From the NCBI RefSeq assembly GCF_000350225.1, contig NW_005179249.1, positions 561,044-581,257 on the forward strand: a stretch of 20,214 nucleotides of DNA. Reading direction: 5' to 3'. The notes below the pieces were generated by a model, which saw nothing but the letters and a program-made list of their open reading frames with translations, searched no databases and was not told the origin of the DNA. This DNA comes from Chondrus crispus. Lineage: Eukaryota; Rhodophyta; Florideophyceae; Gigartinales; Gigartinaceae. Position 1 is the stretch's first letter. Each line of letters begins with the position of its first letter. This document shows, piece by piece, positions 7,291 to 15,795 of the stretch. Both the position numbers and the translations under genes were made by a program.

Positions 7291-7660
7291 AAGGGGGAGG
7301 GTGACATTTCCCGCTACTTAAAGCCACCCATATCACGGAACCGGATAGAACGGAACCGGATAGAACAGAGCACTGATGGTAAGACAATACTGCATGTACG
7401 AATGAACGACAGAAGCGCGTACAAATGAGTGGACTGTGGCGATGTGATACAGTGGACGATACCACTCCCCTTCACCGTCAAGAAATCTGGATCCCCCTCC
7501 ACACAGTACAGTACCCTTGGTAATGTACAACGCAGTATATATGAGCGTGTTCGTCTCTCTTATCACATAGCAAAGTAAGACAGAACACGACCTGGGGACA
7601 AGTCGCAGCAGTTAGCACTTTCAAAAGCTTTAATGTATGTAAGAAAAATGTAACTCTCCC
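7291..7660. other. non-coding stretch between captured fragment and Myb-like gene
   Basis: No coding sequence was recognised. It holds a 15-bp perfect tandem duplication (7336-7365) and a TACAGTA heptamer at 7507-7513. It must include the breakpoint where the captured DNA ends and the Harbinger sequence resumes. Confidence 0.5.
7336..7365. repeat. two perfect tandem copies of CGGAACCGGATAGAA
   Basis: The 15-bp unit occurs at 7336-7350 and 7351-7365 without mismatch, about 45 bp after the adenylosuccinate synthetase similarity ends. It may mark a repair junction. Confidence 0.85.
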
Positions 7661-8766
7661 TCAGTGACCGCAATGTGTGGATGTCTCATTAAAAATATCT
7701 TTCATCTGCATGCTTCGAGGCCTCGAACCCGGCTTAGAAATGTAATCACCAGAGACATAGGATATACGTATCTCAGTTGGGAGGGGGTCATCATCATCGG
7801 GATGATTAAATTCTTCTCCATTTGCGATCAATGCCTGCGCAGAACTCGAATCCTCTCCAAAACAAGCCGCTTCCGTTGGACAGGTGCTTAACTCTTCGTC
7901 CAAGTCCTTTTCCAAATCGGCGAGCATCTTTCTTTCGGTAAGGCGGAGGTAATTCGATCTTGCTTGTGCGCTCACCCCCTCGCTCGAAAAGAATTCTCGT
8001 CGTTCTCTCAGCTACGCCAGTACCGAAGCCTTTTCTGCAACAATTGCTTTTCTTTGGTGCACTTTTCCTAGAAATTCTAGCTTTTCGTTGGCTTCTTTTT
8101 TGACGCGTAGTGCATTGCTCATGTTCTTCGTCTTTTTGACGCCTACAGGTCGAGAGATAGCGTCTAGCACTTGCAACTCGGGTGCTCCTGTTTCCTGCGA
8201 CTCTTCTATCGCGATTCCCTCCTCATCATATATTGCTGCGGCAGCCTCTGCTCGCTTTTTCTGAGCATTCTACGCTTCTCGGCTTTGGTTGTCACTTCAT
8301 CGATAGATGTCCAAATTCTTGTGCTCGACAAAAATTTCCAAGCTTCAGGAAATGGGAAAGGTCGAACGGGCTCTACGGGATCCGGAGAACAGTACAAGTA
8401 TATTTCTGTTGCAGAACTTACCTGGCCATTGTACATAGCTGTAGCAACTCGCTTTTGATCTGAATCCGTGACATTACCGGTCATCGCTGCCTTAATCCAT
8501 TTCATGTTTGCCTCCATTTTCATGCATGCTGCTTTGATATCCTTCAATCTTTGTTGGACTGAGCAACCGGAACGTGATTCCAGAGGTAGTAGCACATCTC
8601 CCTGCTCGCAATGGTTTGTAATTAAATCGTTGTACCGCTCGGCAATCTGAGCTTCGGAAGTTCCTTTCCGCTGCGACGATCCAGTTAGCGCGTTTTCAGA
8701 TACTGTCATGTACGCCTTGCATGCTATGACGTCCTCAACGGGCGTCCATGACTTTCCCCTTCCCAT
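7661..8766 (-). pseudogene. Myb/SANT-like accessory protein of the Harbinger element, broken
   Basis: The start is ATG at 8766-8764, giving MGRGKSWTPVEDVIACKAY, the tryptophan-containing Myb/SANT-like (trihelix) beginning of the second ORF of PIF/Harbinger elements. Family-like segments follow: SGCSVQQRLKDIKAACMKM and KRVATAMYNG. A single-base loss near 8268-8270 moves the frame. The new frame continues with KKRAEAAAAIYDEEG and AISRPVGVKKTKN, meets a TAG at 8014-8012 and runs on to the stop at 7663-7661 with an acidic tail (DLEKDLDEELS). In known Harbinger systems this protein binds DNA and brings the transposase to the ends and the nucleus. The frame is open upstream to about 9000, but that part has no family likeness. 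It faces the transposase across the captured DNA. Confidence 0.75.
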
Positions 8767-9248
8767 GACGGCCAAACAGGAGAAACAGGAGGGATATGTT
8801 AGTAAAAAGAAAGGGGAAGGAGATGTGCGTACCTCTGTCATGCCTGATAAATGAATTTCCGTGTGTACGTGTGCGCAGTATGGAAGACCTTCGCACGCTC
8901 TTTCCGTCACAAAACAGTGAAGGACGGCAATGGGCAGTTTGGGTAGCACATAAACGTCGCGGGAACCGTATGACTGGAAATAACCCGTAGGCCAGGCCAA
9001 GGCGATGGGGGCGGCGGTGGAGAGAAAGGCGGGACGAGAAATGCCAAGATTTGTGCTTCACGTGTGCAACGTGGCGAATAGATCGGGTCTATTGCCGGGT
9101 CTATTTCGGGGTCTGAATAGAAGCTGCGATAGACCCACGGTATTTTTTGGTAGGGATAGACCCGGTTTTTTTTGAACGAGTGGAGACGAAATTGTCTAAT
9201 GGGTCTAAAATTCAAGGGCCATAGATCATTAGACCCAAAAAACACAAA
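8767..9248. other. right subterminal region of the Harbinger element
   Basis: This is the 5' flank of the Myb-like gene. The outer 180 bp are packed with GGGTCTA/TAGACCC repeats. A TACTAAC-like branch point lies on the minus strand near 8800, upstream of the ATG, but no convincing intron could be closed. Confidence 0.6.
9085..9236. repeat. cluster of GGGTCTA/TAGACCC subterminal repeats
   Basis: Exact copies occur at 9085-9091, 9097-9103 and 9201-9207 (GGGTCTA) and at 9130-9136, 9157-9163 and 9230-9236 (TAGACCC), with a partial copy near 9109. Six exact heptamers in 152 bp is far above chance. Two more lie in the left end. Confidence 0.85.
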
Positions 9249-9263
9249 CCAGTGGAGATGCTC
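9249..9263 (-). repeat. right terminal inverted repeat, Harbinger element
   Basis: CCAGTGGAGATGCTC is the exact inverse of 2018-2032 and is followed by the target duplication TTA at 9264-9266. Confidence 0.88.
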
Positions 9264-9266
9264 TTA

Positions 9267-9581
9267 CAACAGAGCTAAGACCCCCGCGGAGACATGGCAC
9301 GCGGCCCCGTTCCGCGGCCCGGCGGGCCGCTGCGGGGCGCGGTGGGGGCGAGGCGTGGGCCAAAGAGGCCAGGCAGACGGCAGGTACGCAGCGGCCGCGA
9401 CACGTGGACTTGCATCGGGGCCGGCGACACCGAGAGTCACTGCCCGTCCATGCTGTCTGAAAGGAGGCCCTGAAGGAGGGTCTCCTTTAAGACAGCAATG
9501 CGGGCCACAACTCAATACTGTACAGTAGAGTTTACCCTTGTACGGTATGGGAAATCCGAGACCAACAATTGAAATTGATTA
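9267..9581. other. GC-rich intergenic stretch with a strong hairpin
   Basis: No gene was recognised. The ORFs here lack any family likeness and occur on both strands, as expected of GC-rich DNA. It holds a short GC palindrome near 9314-9330, a 20-bp-stem hairpin at 9451-9497 and the 12-bp palindrome TACTGTACAGTA at 9516-9527. Confidence 0.5.
9451..9497. repeat. 20-bp-stem hairpin with 7-base loop
   Basis: Arm 9451-9470 (TGCTGTCTGAAAGGAGGCCC) pairs with 9478-9497. The stem has one G-A mismatch and one G-T wobble pair, and the loop is TGAAGGA. It could be a fold-back repeat, or a small-RNA precursor if transcribed. Confidence 0.8.
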
Positions 9582-9882
9582 CAGTGGTACCTTCTATATA
9601 TCGCACCCCAATGTCACAACGCTTCAAAGTGCGATATAAGCGATAGTGCGATGTAGCAAATACTCTCGAAAAAGATACTATTTAGTTATGTTGAGGCAAT
9701 GAGGTGGAACTGGGCAGAACTCCTCAGCCGCCGTCGCCATAAGCCAAAGTTGGAGGTACTGTGCGGGTCGCTTGTACAGTACGGCCTCTACTAGGGGCTT
9801 CTAGAGCGACACATGTGTAATGTCATACACGTGGCTGATTTCGTGTGAAGCCCGAAACAGTGCGATATATCCGGTAATGCGC
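9582..9882. mobile_element. candidate 301-bp MITE with degenerate ends and TA flanks
   Basis: The left end (9582-9606) begins CAGTGGTACC and contains TATATATCGCAC. The right end, read in reverse, has GCATTACCGG then ATATATCGCAC (around 9860-9882). Both are flanked by TA (9580-9581 and 9883-9884). GTGCGATA-type motifs recur inside. It has no coding capacity, so it would be a decayed non-autonomous Tc1/mariner/pogo-type element. The end repeats match only in part, so the boundaries are tentative. Confidence 0.45.
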
Positions 9883-10059
9883 TATTAGGCCTTTTTAATT
9901 AACGAAAAATGTTGTTGTTTTTAAGACCCCCAAATTGGGCAATTTCTTATCTCCAATTAGTGTTGAAAACAAGCATCCTGCCTCGTTTACAGCGCGTAGA
10001 GTGTTAGTTTAGGAGGCCGAGCTTTGGACTCTGATGTGACAACTCACACCAATCCGAAC

Positions 10060-11201
10060 ATGAGTTCGGATGAGGATGACCTCTCAACGGCTGTTTCTAT
10101 GTTTGCGCAGTTTGAGGCAGAACTGCAGCACACCTCCCAACTTACCGCACAATTCGCTTCAGGTGCTCGGGATTTGCTGCACTAAAATACCTCCTCAAGT
10201 GACGACGAGCCTGGCCCTGGGCGAGGAAACAGTGTAGACGGAGCAAAAGCGTGATATGTGCGAAGAGATCCGTCCAATTTCTACAATTTCGTTCGCGAGG
10301 AATACGCTGATTTCTCCCTTTTTACAAAATTAACTCATTTGTCTCGCGAGGCGTTTGACGGTTTACATACCCCTGTTTATACAGAATTACAAAAGCCGTT
10401 TAACATTCGTGGACGTCATGACGACGAGGGCCTGCGCATTCCGAGAAGGCGAAAGTTGAACACGAATGAGATGCTTTTTATGCTGTTCGATATCTTCGGA
10501 GGCCCAAATGAAGGCAGTCAGGGCCTTGAACATATAGCAATTAAGTACGGTATGTCGGTCGCGTCGGCTTCTAACTACTTCCGACATTCAGTTATAGCAT
10601 TACATCGCAGTCTAGACAGCTTGTCTCCTCGCGTCATTCGTTGGCCGGACGAGGAGGAAAGAGAATCTGTGGAGGGGCTGCTGGTTGGCTTTCCGTCTTG
10701 TGTTTTTTTGTAGACGGGAACAAGAATCGGAGATGGCGTCCTAAAGACTCTGAGGTGCAAGAAAGGGCATACGATGGCTACATGAAGGCCCATGTGTTCT
10801 CTGTCATGGTATTCTGCGATTTATTTGGTCGATTCATAAGAATCGAAATCACCGATAAAGGGGCGGAGTCAGACAGGTCAATATATGTCGACTCAGACAT
10901 TTACAAAAGGAGAGATCTATACCTTTCCGGAGCACAGCATGGGATGGCAGACATGGGGTATGCTGGGGACGGAGATCTTGTCGTTCCGTACAAACGCAAC
11001 GAAAGCACGTCGTGGCTGTACCGTTCTATGCACAACCAAGATATAAGATCTCCACGAATGGTCACCGAGTGGGGAATAGGATTTATTAACAACCGTTTCT
11101 GCCTTTTCCTCGGTCGCTGGCCGTTTGAGCCCGAGCTTTTTCCTATTGCATACCAAACTGCGGCGATGGTCTCTAATTGGCAGTTCAATCGCCGGGGATA
11201 G
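10060..11201 (+). pseudogene. second PIF/Harbinger (HARBI1/DDE_Tnp_4-like) transposase, one frameshift and two stops
   Basis: From ATG 10060 (MSSDEDDLSTAVSMFAQFEA) the frame runs through TAA 10183-10185 and TGA 10252-10254 into YNFVREEYADFSLF and a helix-turn-helix-like segment (HIAIKYGMSVASASNYFRHS). The frame slips in a run of seven T at 10703-10709 and continues VDGNKNRRWRP, FSVMVFCDLFGRFIRIEI, ADMGYAGDGDLVVPY and TEWGIGFINNRF to the stop at 11199-11201. This is the order of HARBI1-like nucleases. The putative catalytic residues are Asp at 10713 (VDG), an Asp in GAESDRSIYVDSD and Glu in TEWGIG. It belongs to a different lineage from the Plant_tran copy at 4551 and has no visible Myb partner. 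No convincing terminal repeats were found for it. Confidence 0.8.
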
Positions 11202-11589
11202 GCTCTACACACCAGGGAGAGATACCAAGAAAAGATCGAAAGGTCAAACAATGTTTCTGAATGACAGTTCGTAAACATATTCCTACCGTACTCTAGCAGC
11301 AGCGAGCGGAGCGGCGAGCGCAAAGTCTGAAGCGGAGTGAGCAGTTGTGTGCGGTACACGCTCATAGTGGCCGAGCTGGAACCGAAGACGTCGCGAAAGG
11401 AATTCCCCTCCTCCATCACCCCCTAATCCCTCCAAAGACGCCCCCTCCCTCTGACTACAGCTCACCAATTTTCTTCTTCTATTCTCTATACCCTTTGAGT
11501 TCAACCCTGCAAGATTCTCCCTGAACTCCACTCTTCTCACGTCACTCTTTAAGTTCATACTGCAAGCCCCATCCCCATAGTGCGACAAT
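11202..11589. other. region between second Harbinger transposase and MFS fragment
   Basis: No gene was recognised. The part at 11400-11580 is markedly pyrimidine-rich on the plus strand. This could be a leader region or simply DNA lying beyond the truncation of the MFS-like fragment. Confidence 0.4.
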
Positions 11590-12027
11590 CCTCCCCCAGA
11601 CTGCAACACAGAGCAGAAAATTCTGCTCTGCATCACGAAGACGCCGATCGCGGACGTGGTGTCGTCAAGAGACGCCAGGTACTGCCATGTGCTGGGCAGC
11701 ATGTGGGCGCGCGAGGCCTCCGACACGAGGGTGATAAAGTACAGGACAGTGAGCGAGACCCAGTCCAGCACCGGGGCGCGCGGTGGCGGGAGGTGCGCGG
11801 CGGCGGGAGGCACAGGGTGTCGCGCAGGGACGGGGAGGACAGCGACGGCCGCAGAAAGAAGAGCGAGGTCGAAAAGGGCACAGTCTGTGGTGGCTGCCTG
11901 GCGGCGGCGGCCTTAGGGCCAGCGACCTGGAGGATGGAGGCGTAGTCGGGACGGACGATGCCGCTTGCGACGTGGCTGCTCTGGCGGTGGGCGTCCGGCC
12001 GTCGGGCAGGGTGGAGTTGGGCGCCAT
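11590..12027 (-). pseudogene. N-terminal fragment of an MFS-type membrane transporter, frameshifted
   Basis: One minus-strand frame reads LDWVSLTVLYFITLVSEASR, then HMLPSTWQYLASL and TSAIGVFVMQSRIFCSVL (about 11770 down to 11590). This is a hydrophobic first membrane helix followed by text resembling the start of CLN7/SPX-MFS type transporters. The only suitable ATG (12027-12025, MAPNSTLPDGRTP, Ser/Pro/Ala-rich) lies in a different frame, so a shift or intron must intervene. Similarity ends at a 22-bp palindrome, and the remaining transmembrane helices are absent from the window. It looks like a truncated gene relic. Homology was judged by eye from one helix, so the family is tentative; no substrate can be inferred. 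Confidence 0.42.
11609..11630. repeat. 22-bp palindrome CAGAGCAGAA-AA-TTCTGCTCTG
   Basis: Its two 10-bp arms are exact reverse complements around AA. It coincides with the point where the MFS-like reading breaks off, and may be a breakpoint feature or chance within coding sequence. Confidence 0.75.
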
Positions 12028-12800
12028 TGAGGAAGGGGAGGGGGGCGGGGTGGGTAAACGGGAGAGGATGTCCGCGAGGCCTTTGGAGATGCATACTGGT
12101 GGCGGGGGCGGGGGGGAGTTAGCGGGAAGAGGTGTGGATGTGGCGGATATGGAGATTGGGGCGCGGGCTAGGGCGCGGGATGGGGGGTGCAGTGTCGCGA
12201 GTGAGTCGCGGGGGCGCTGCAGAAAGTGCGATTGTGCCAGATATTCTGGCGGCGGACACGTGCCCGGTTGACATCTGTTTTTTCGCGCGACGCCAACCAC
12301 AATAGCTGTAAGCAAAACCCACATGGACCAGGGCGCACCTTTCTCGTTTCCCCGTTCCCTGTTTTGGGCATATGGAAAACTCTCCGACCTTCTCGCCAGT
12401 ACGAACTCGAGACATCCATACCCATGGGACCAATCCGCGGCGCTCTTGCTGAATTTACCCTGCCCATATCTCCCGTTCCATTACGTCGTCTAGCACGACA
12501 ATCGATGGAATCAAGCAATCTTCCACCATCTTCTACCGCACTGTGGTACAACTCCACACCGCGACCCCCGGCGGGAGATGAGAACCGCCGAGACGGGCGG
12601 TTACTACTGTAGTAATCGTGCACGCGCCCTCTGCGAGCACAGTAGTACCTCCACGGCGTACACGTGACACAACCGTTGGCGCCGGTCGTGGCCACGGGCA
12701 CACGTGTGCCACCCATCCGGTAAGTAATTAGCAATTAGTGGTTAATGGCACAAATTAGCCAATTTAGTACAGTAGCTGGTATACAGTATGTAACAGCTAC
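12028..12800. other. intergenic region upstream of the MFS fragment and Gypsy element
   Basis: The first 200 bp are GC-rich with polypurine runs and could be the former promoter of the MFS-like fragment. ORFs at 12226-12612 (+) and 12168-12734 (-) overlap and neither was recognised. From about 12720 the DNA becomes AT-rich and holds three TACAGTA/TACTGTA heptamers next to the proposed LTR. Confidence 0.4.
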
Positions 12801-13134
12801 TGTAGCGGGACAGGTGTCCTGGCGTCCCACTTAGGGGTTAAGACCAGGGGCACCTGCCCCGTTCCAGTAAACGGGGGCAGACTCGCCTCCCTTCCCTTTA
12901 CGGCTTTTTGCTAACTCCGTCCGGTTTTACCTCTAAGTCTCAGGCTTCGAACCCGTGACCGGCCGTCCGGATCTAACACCACCGACCGGCTGCGCGTCAC
13001 CGGCCACGTGAGCCTTCCCTCTTTTCGAGTCCTTCCGTACGGTTTGCGCTCGCGTGGGTTACCCAGCGGCGCCCGCTCCCTTACCTCTAGCCCCCCTCGT
13101 TCCGAGTGGTCGGGACGAAGGTAGCTATACCACA
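12801..13134 (+). repeat. proposed 5' LTR of the Gypsy element
   Basis: The segment starts TGTAGCGGGAC and ends CTATACCACA, the TG...CA form of LTRs, and stops just before a TGG primer-binding-like site and 127 bp before gag. No second copy was found downstream in the window, so this call rests on position and end form alone. Confidence 0.35.
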
Positions 13135-13137
13135 TTT

Positions 13138-13155
13138 TGGTACTCTTGTGGAGGG
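13138..13155 (+). other. candidate tRNA primer-binding site
   Basis: TGGTACTCTTGTGGAGGG begins with the TGG complementary to a tRNA CCA end and lies three bases after the proposed LTR end. The primer tRNA could not be assigned. Confidence 0.35.
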
Positions 13156-13261
13156 CATAACTACAGAGGTTGAGCCCGCACTGGATCGCCAGCGCGAGCA
13201 ACTACCGATCGGATTGAAAGAGGTCGAAAATCACCGCGTCGATCGCCAGTGATCATCGACG

Positions 13262-15795
13262 ATGAACCGTGCGGATTCCGCCGGAGAAGATACCGCCTCC
13301 GGGCGAGCAAGTACCCGCAGTGGCAGAGGCGCACAGCGCCCCCGGATCGACAATCCGGAAGCCCTGCTACGCCCGCCGTCTACCAGGGGCCAGAAGACCC
13401 CTTCGGTTTCGGACACCACCGCCGGGCTACCGGCTGGTGGGGGGAACCGCGTACAAGTACTGTACGACGCGTTACTCCCGCGATTACAAACCTGGATGGA
13501 GGATTTCCTCGCTGAGGAACTACCTCAGGTCGTCCAGGTTTGCCTCGACCGAACGGCACCAAGACTGGTGGCGGAGCAGGCGGAAACCGCGCTCCGCGCC
13601 CTGCTGGACGAGAAGATCGCCCCCCTCGTACGCGACGAGGTGGTGGCAGCGCTCGCCGCGGAGGAGGACGAATCTCCGACCGCATTGGCTCTAAAGGGAG
13701 CTATTAGCTCCGCCGTGGCCATCCGTCTGGCCACGACATTTACCGAAACGGGAGGCGCGGTACCGCCGCCGGCGCCGCGCCGTGAAACCATTCCGGGCTC
13801 AAGCTTTAATATCGCTTATCCGATCGGCGCCGTACCCGGGATTGATAGGATGGACCCTCACCCGGAGGGCAGAGCCATCTATCTCCCAACCGTTCACGGT
13901 GCTACAGGGAGGACCACAGAAAATGTCCTCCCCATACTCGCCGGTATGGGCGGCCCCCGCGGGACAGACAACCGCCTGGGGCTCCCCGAGACAGAGAATC
14001 GGGACCCGTACCGGTTGAGCAGAAGACGTGCACCCGGCACGCACAGGACCGAAGCGGAATACACCCGGTATTCCGAGGCAGAAGACCCCCGTCCCAGGAC
14101 GGATGAAGACCGCGAGGAACGCCGCTGGCGATACAGCGATAACCGCGAGGCACGCCACGGGCGATACCGCGATGCCGGAGGGGGAGGATACCCCTCCGAT
14201 GATGACCCATCCGGTTCGGAAGACTCTCGCAGGCGGGGCCACAGGGCACGCCGCGATAGAAGCCGAGACCGGCACCGGCACGACCCGTCCGACTCGGAAG
14301 ACTACCACACCGAGTCGGATGAGGGGCTTCGTCGCTCGAGCAGACGCCGCCGGGCTGCCCCGACGAGCGACGAGCGACGGCCCACGGAAATCAGGCCCCT
14401 CAATGACCTGTTTACCAAGGCCGTCAACTACAAGACCTACCGCCTGGAACGGTGTAGCTCGCGCTACGACTCTACAGTAGCGCGGCACATTAACCGTTAC
14501 CGGAAAAAACTGGACGTGCAGATGAGGTCCCACACGTTCAGCGGTCAAGATCCGATTGCGGTATTGGGATTCCTCGCACGCCTCAAGATGGCGTGCGACC
14601 ACAACGGGATTACCGAAGGAGCCGCCGTGTGGTGCTTCCAATTCTACCTCACCGGTCAGGCTCACGCCCTACTCCAGTCCCGTCTCAATGGAAATACCAT
14701 GGCGGTTGACGTGGAGCGGCGCGAGCTGCTCCGGACATACCCCCAGGTCGTCAACTTTTTGTTGCGTACCTATGCGACTGATGAGGTAATTTCCGAAGCG
14801 GTTGGTGACGTGACCTCCTTCCGTCAAAGTTCGAACATGACGGAGGAGGTCTACAGTAACCACCTCTGGGACAAGGCCCTCCGATGCGGTACGGTATTCT
14901 CCGACCGGCGGTTGAAGTCCCTATTCGTCGAGGGGTTACTTCCCGCCACGTGCGCGCAGGTCCGTAATTACCTCGCCACGCACCCGGATGTCGATTACCA
15001 ATCCGTGCTCGATACGCGCAAGCGATCGGGGAAACCAATCGGGCTTCCCGTCGACAGGGGATGTCCGCCATGGCGCACCGAGAGCCGTCCGGAGCGGCTA
15101 GAAGATTTGACCGCACCGCAAGGACGAGGCCCGTGCTGTCGGTTGAGTCGGCATCCGACATCCCGACGGCCGGGGGATTTGCTGAAGAAGCAATCCTGGC
15201 CGTGACGGACCAAACCGCCACGCCGACCTCGATGAGCTCGCCACCGACGAGTTACTATCCGTCGCCGGCAGCCTCGACGGCGGGCGCCCCGGTTCCGCCC
15301 GCCAACCCTGGCGACGTGCGCACAGGACCGTACGGGAGGCAAGGGCAGGATCCACGCGTCCGGTTCTCCGGCGGGAGATTTCCCGGACCGCCACCGTGCC
15401 GGTTCTGCCTGGACACCACGCACCGACAAGAGGGGTGCCCCGTCGTTGCCGATGCGGGCCTGCGGGCCAAGCTTCTGGAGGCACGAGAGGCCAACTACCA
15501 GAAGCTACGCATCCGGCAAGGCCTCCGCCCGGGATCCCCGTTTAACCGCCAGGGGCCGTCCGCTTGGCGAAACCAGCGTCAAACGGCCCCCGCGGGCGTC
15601 AACGTGGTCGAGGAACCGCACCTCGACCACACCGAGGACCCCGTGGCGCGAGCCGCGGATGAGACCCGTGAGGACTTGCTGCTGACGGGGAAGCCGGGGA
15701 GGACGCGTAGAGGCGACGACGTCTCTCCCCGTGCCCAGCCTCAGAAGCTTAGGCACCCCCGATCCGGCTGCGCCAGTGGAAGCGCAGCCGGGTAA
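13262..15795 (+). pseudogene. Gypsy gag polyprotein with zinc knuckle, one frameshift
   Basis: ATG 13262 opens a 647-codon frame. It has a charged N-terminus, an Arg/Ser/Asp-rich segment (about 14220-14370, SR-like RRDRSRDRHRHD) and a capsid-like Retrotrans_gag region (about 14440-15010: HTFSGQDPIAVLGFLARLK, EGAAVWCFQFYLTG, GLLPATCAQVRNYL). Near 15013 one base appears lost: the capsid tail continues in another frame (AQAIGETNRASRRQ), while the first frame ends in unrelated residues at 15205. The second frame carries CRFCLDTTHRQEGC, a CX2CX4HX4C nucleic-acid knuckle (15397-15438), and ends with TAA at 15793-15795. Gag would package element RNA in the cytoplasm. The frame break separates capsid from nucleocapsid, so this copy is defective as read. 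Confidence 0.85.

Larger units (their letters stand above)
2018..9263. mobile_element. composite PIF/Harbinger-type DNA transposon (7.2 kb, with nested pogo element and host cargo)
   Basis: The element has perfect 15-bp terminal inverted repeats GAGCATCTCCACTGG (2018-2032 and 9249-9263), each flanked by TTA. Inside are a Plant_tran-type transposase (+, 4551-5934) and a Myb/SANT-like accessory gene (-, 7661-8766), the two-gene set of PIF/Harbinger elements. GGGTCTA repeats cluster near both ends. A 2263-bp pogo-like element is inserted at 2132-4394, leaving about 5 kb of original element. About 1.7 kb between the two Harbinger genes carries unrelated sequence, including a host-type adenylosuccinate synthetase fragment. 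Both Harbinger genes have frameshifts and stops, so this copy is not autonomous. The ends, target duplication and gene content agree with each other, which makes the boundaries firm. Confidence 0.88.

Noticed and set aside
6042..7307. 421-codon minus-strand ORF spanning the captured region
   Set aside because: It overlaps the adenylosuccinate synthetase fragment, whose identity is clear on the plus strand. Its own sequence is low-complexity (Ser/Pro/Thr/Arg) with no family likeness.
8767..9000. N-terminal extension of the Myb-like protein upstream of ATG 8766
   Set aside because: The frame is open, but the sequence has no family likeness, and MGRGKSW is the usual beginning of such proteins.
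12168..12734. Overlapping ORFs 12168-12734 (minus) and 12226-12612 (plus)
   Set aside because: They are mutually antisense and similar in length, with no recognisable motif, so neither can be supported as a gene.
12920..13030. tRNA-like B box (GGTTCGAAGCC, minus strand near 12944-12954) suggesting a tRNA or SINE
   Set aside because: No acceptor or anticodon stems could be folded around it and no good A box was found; chance is more likely.
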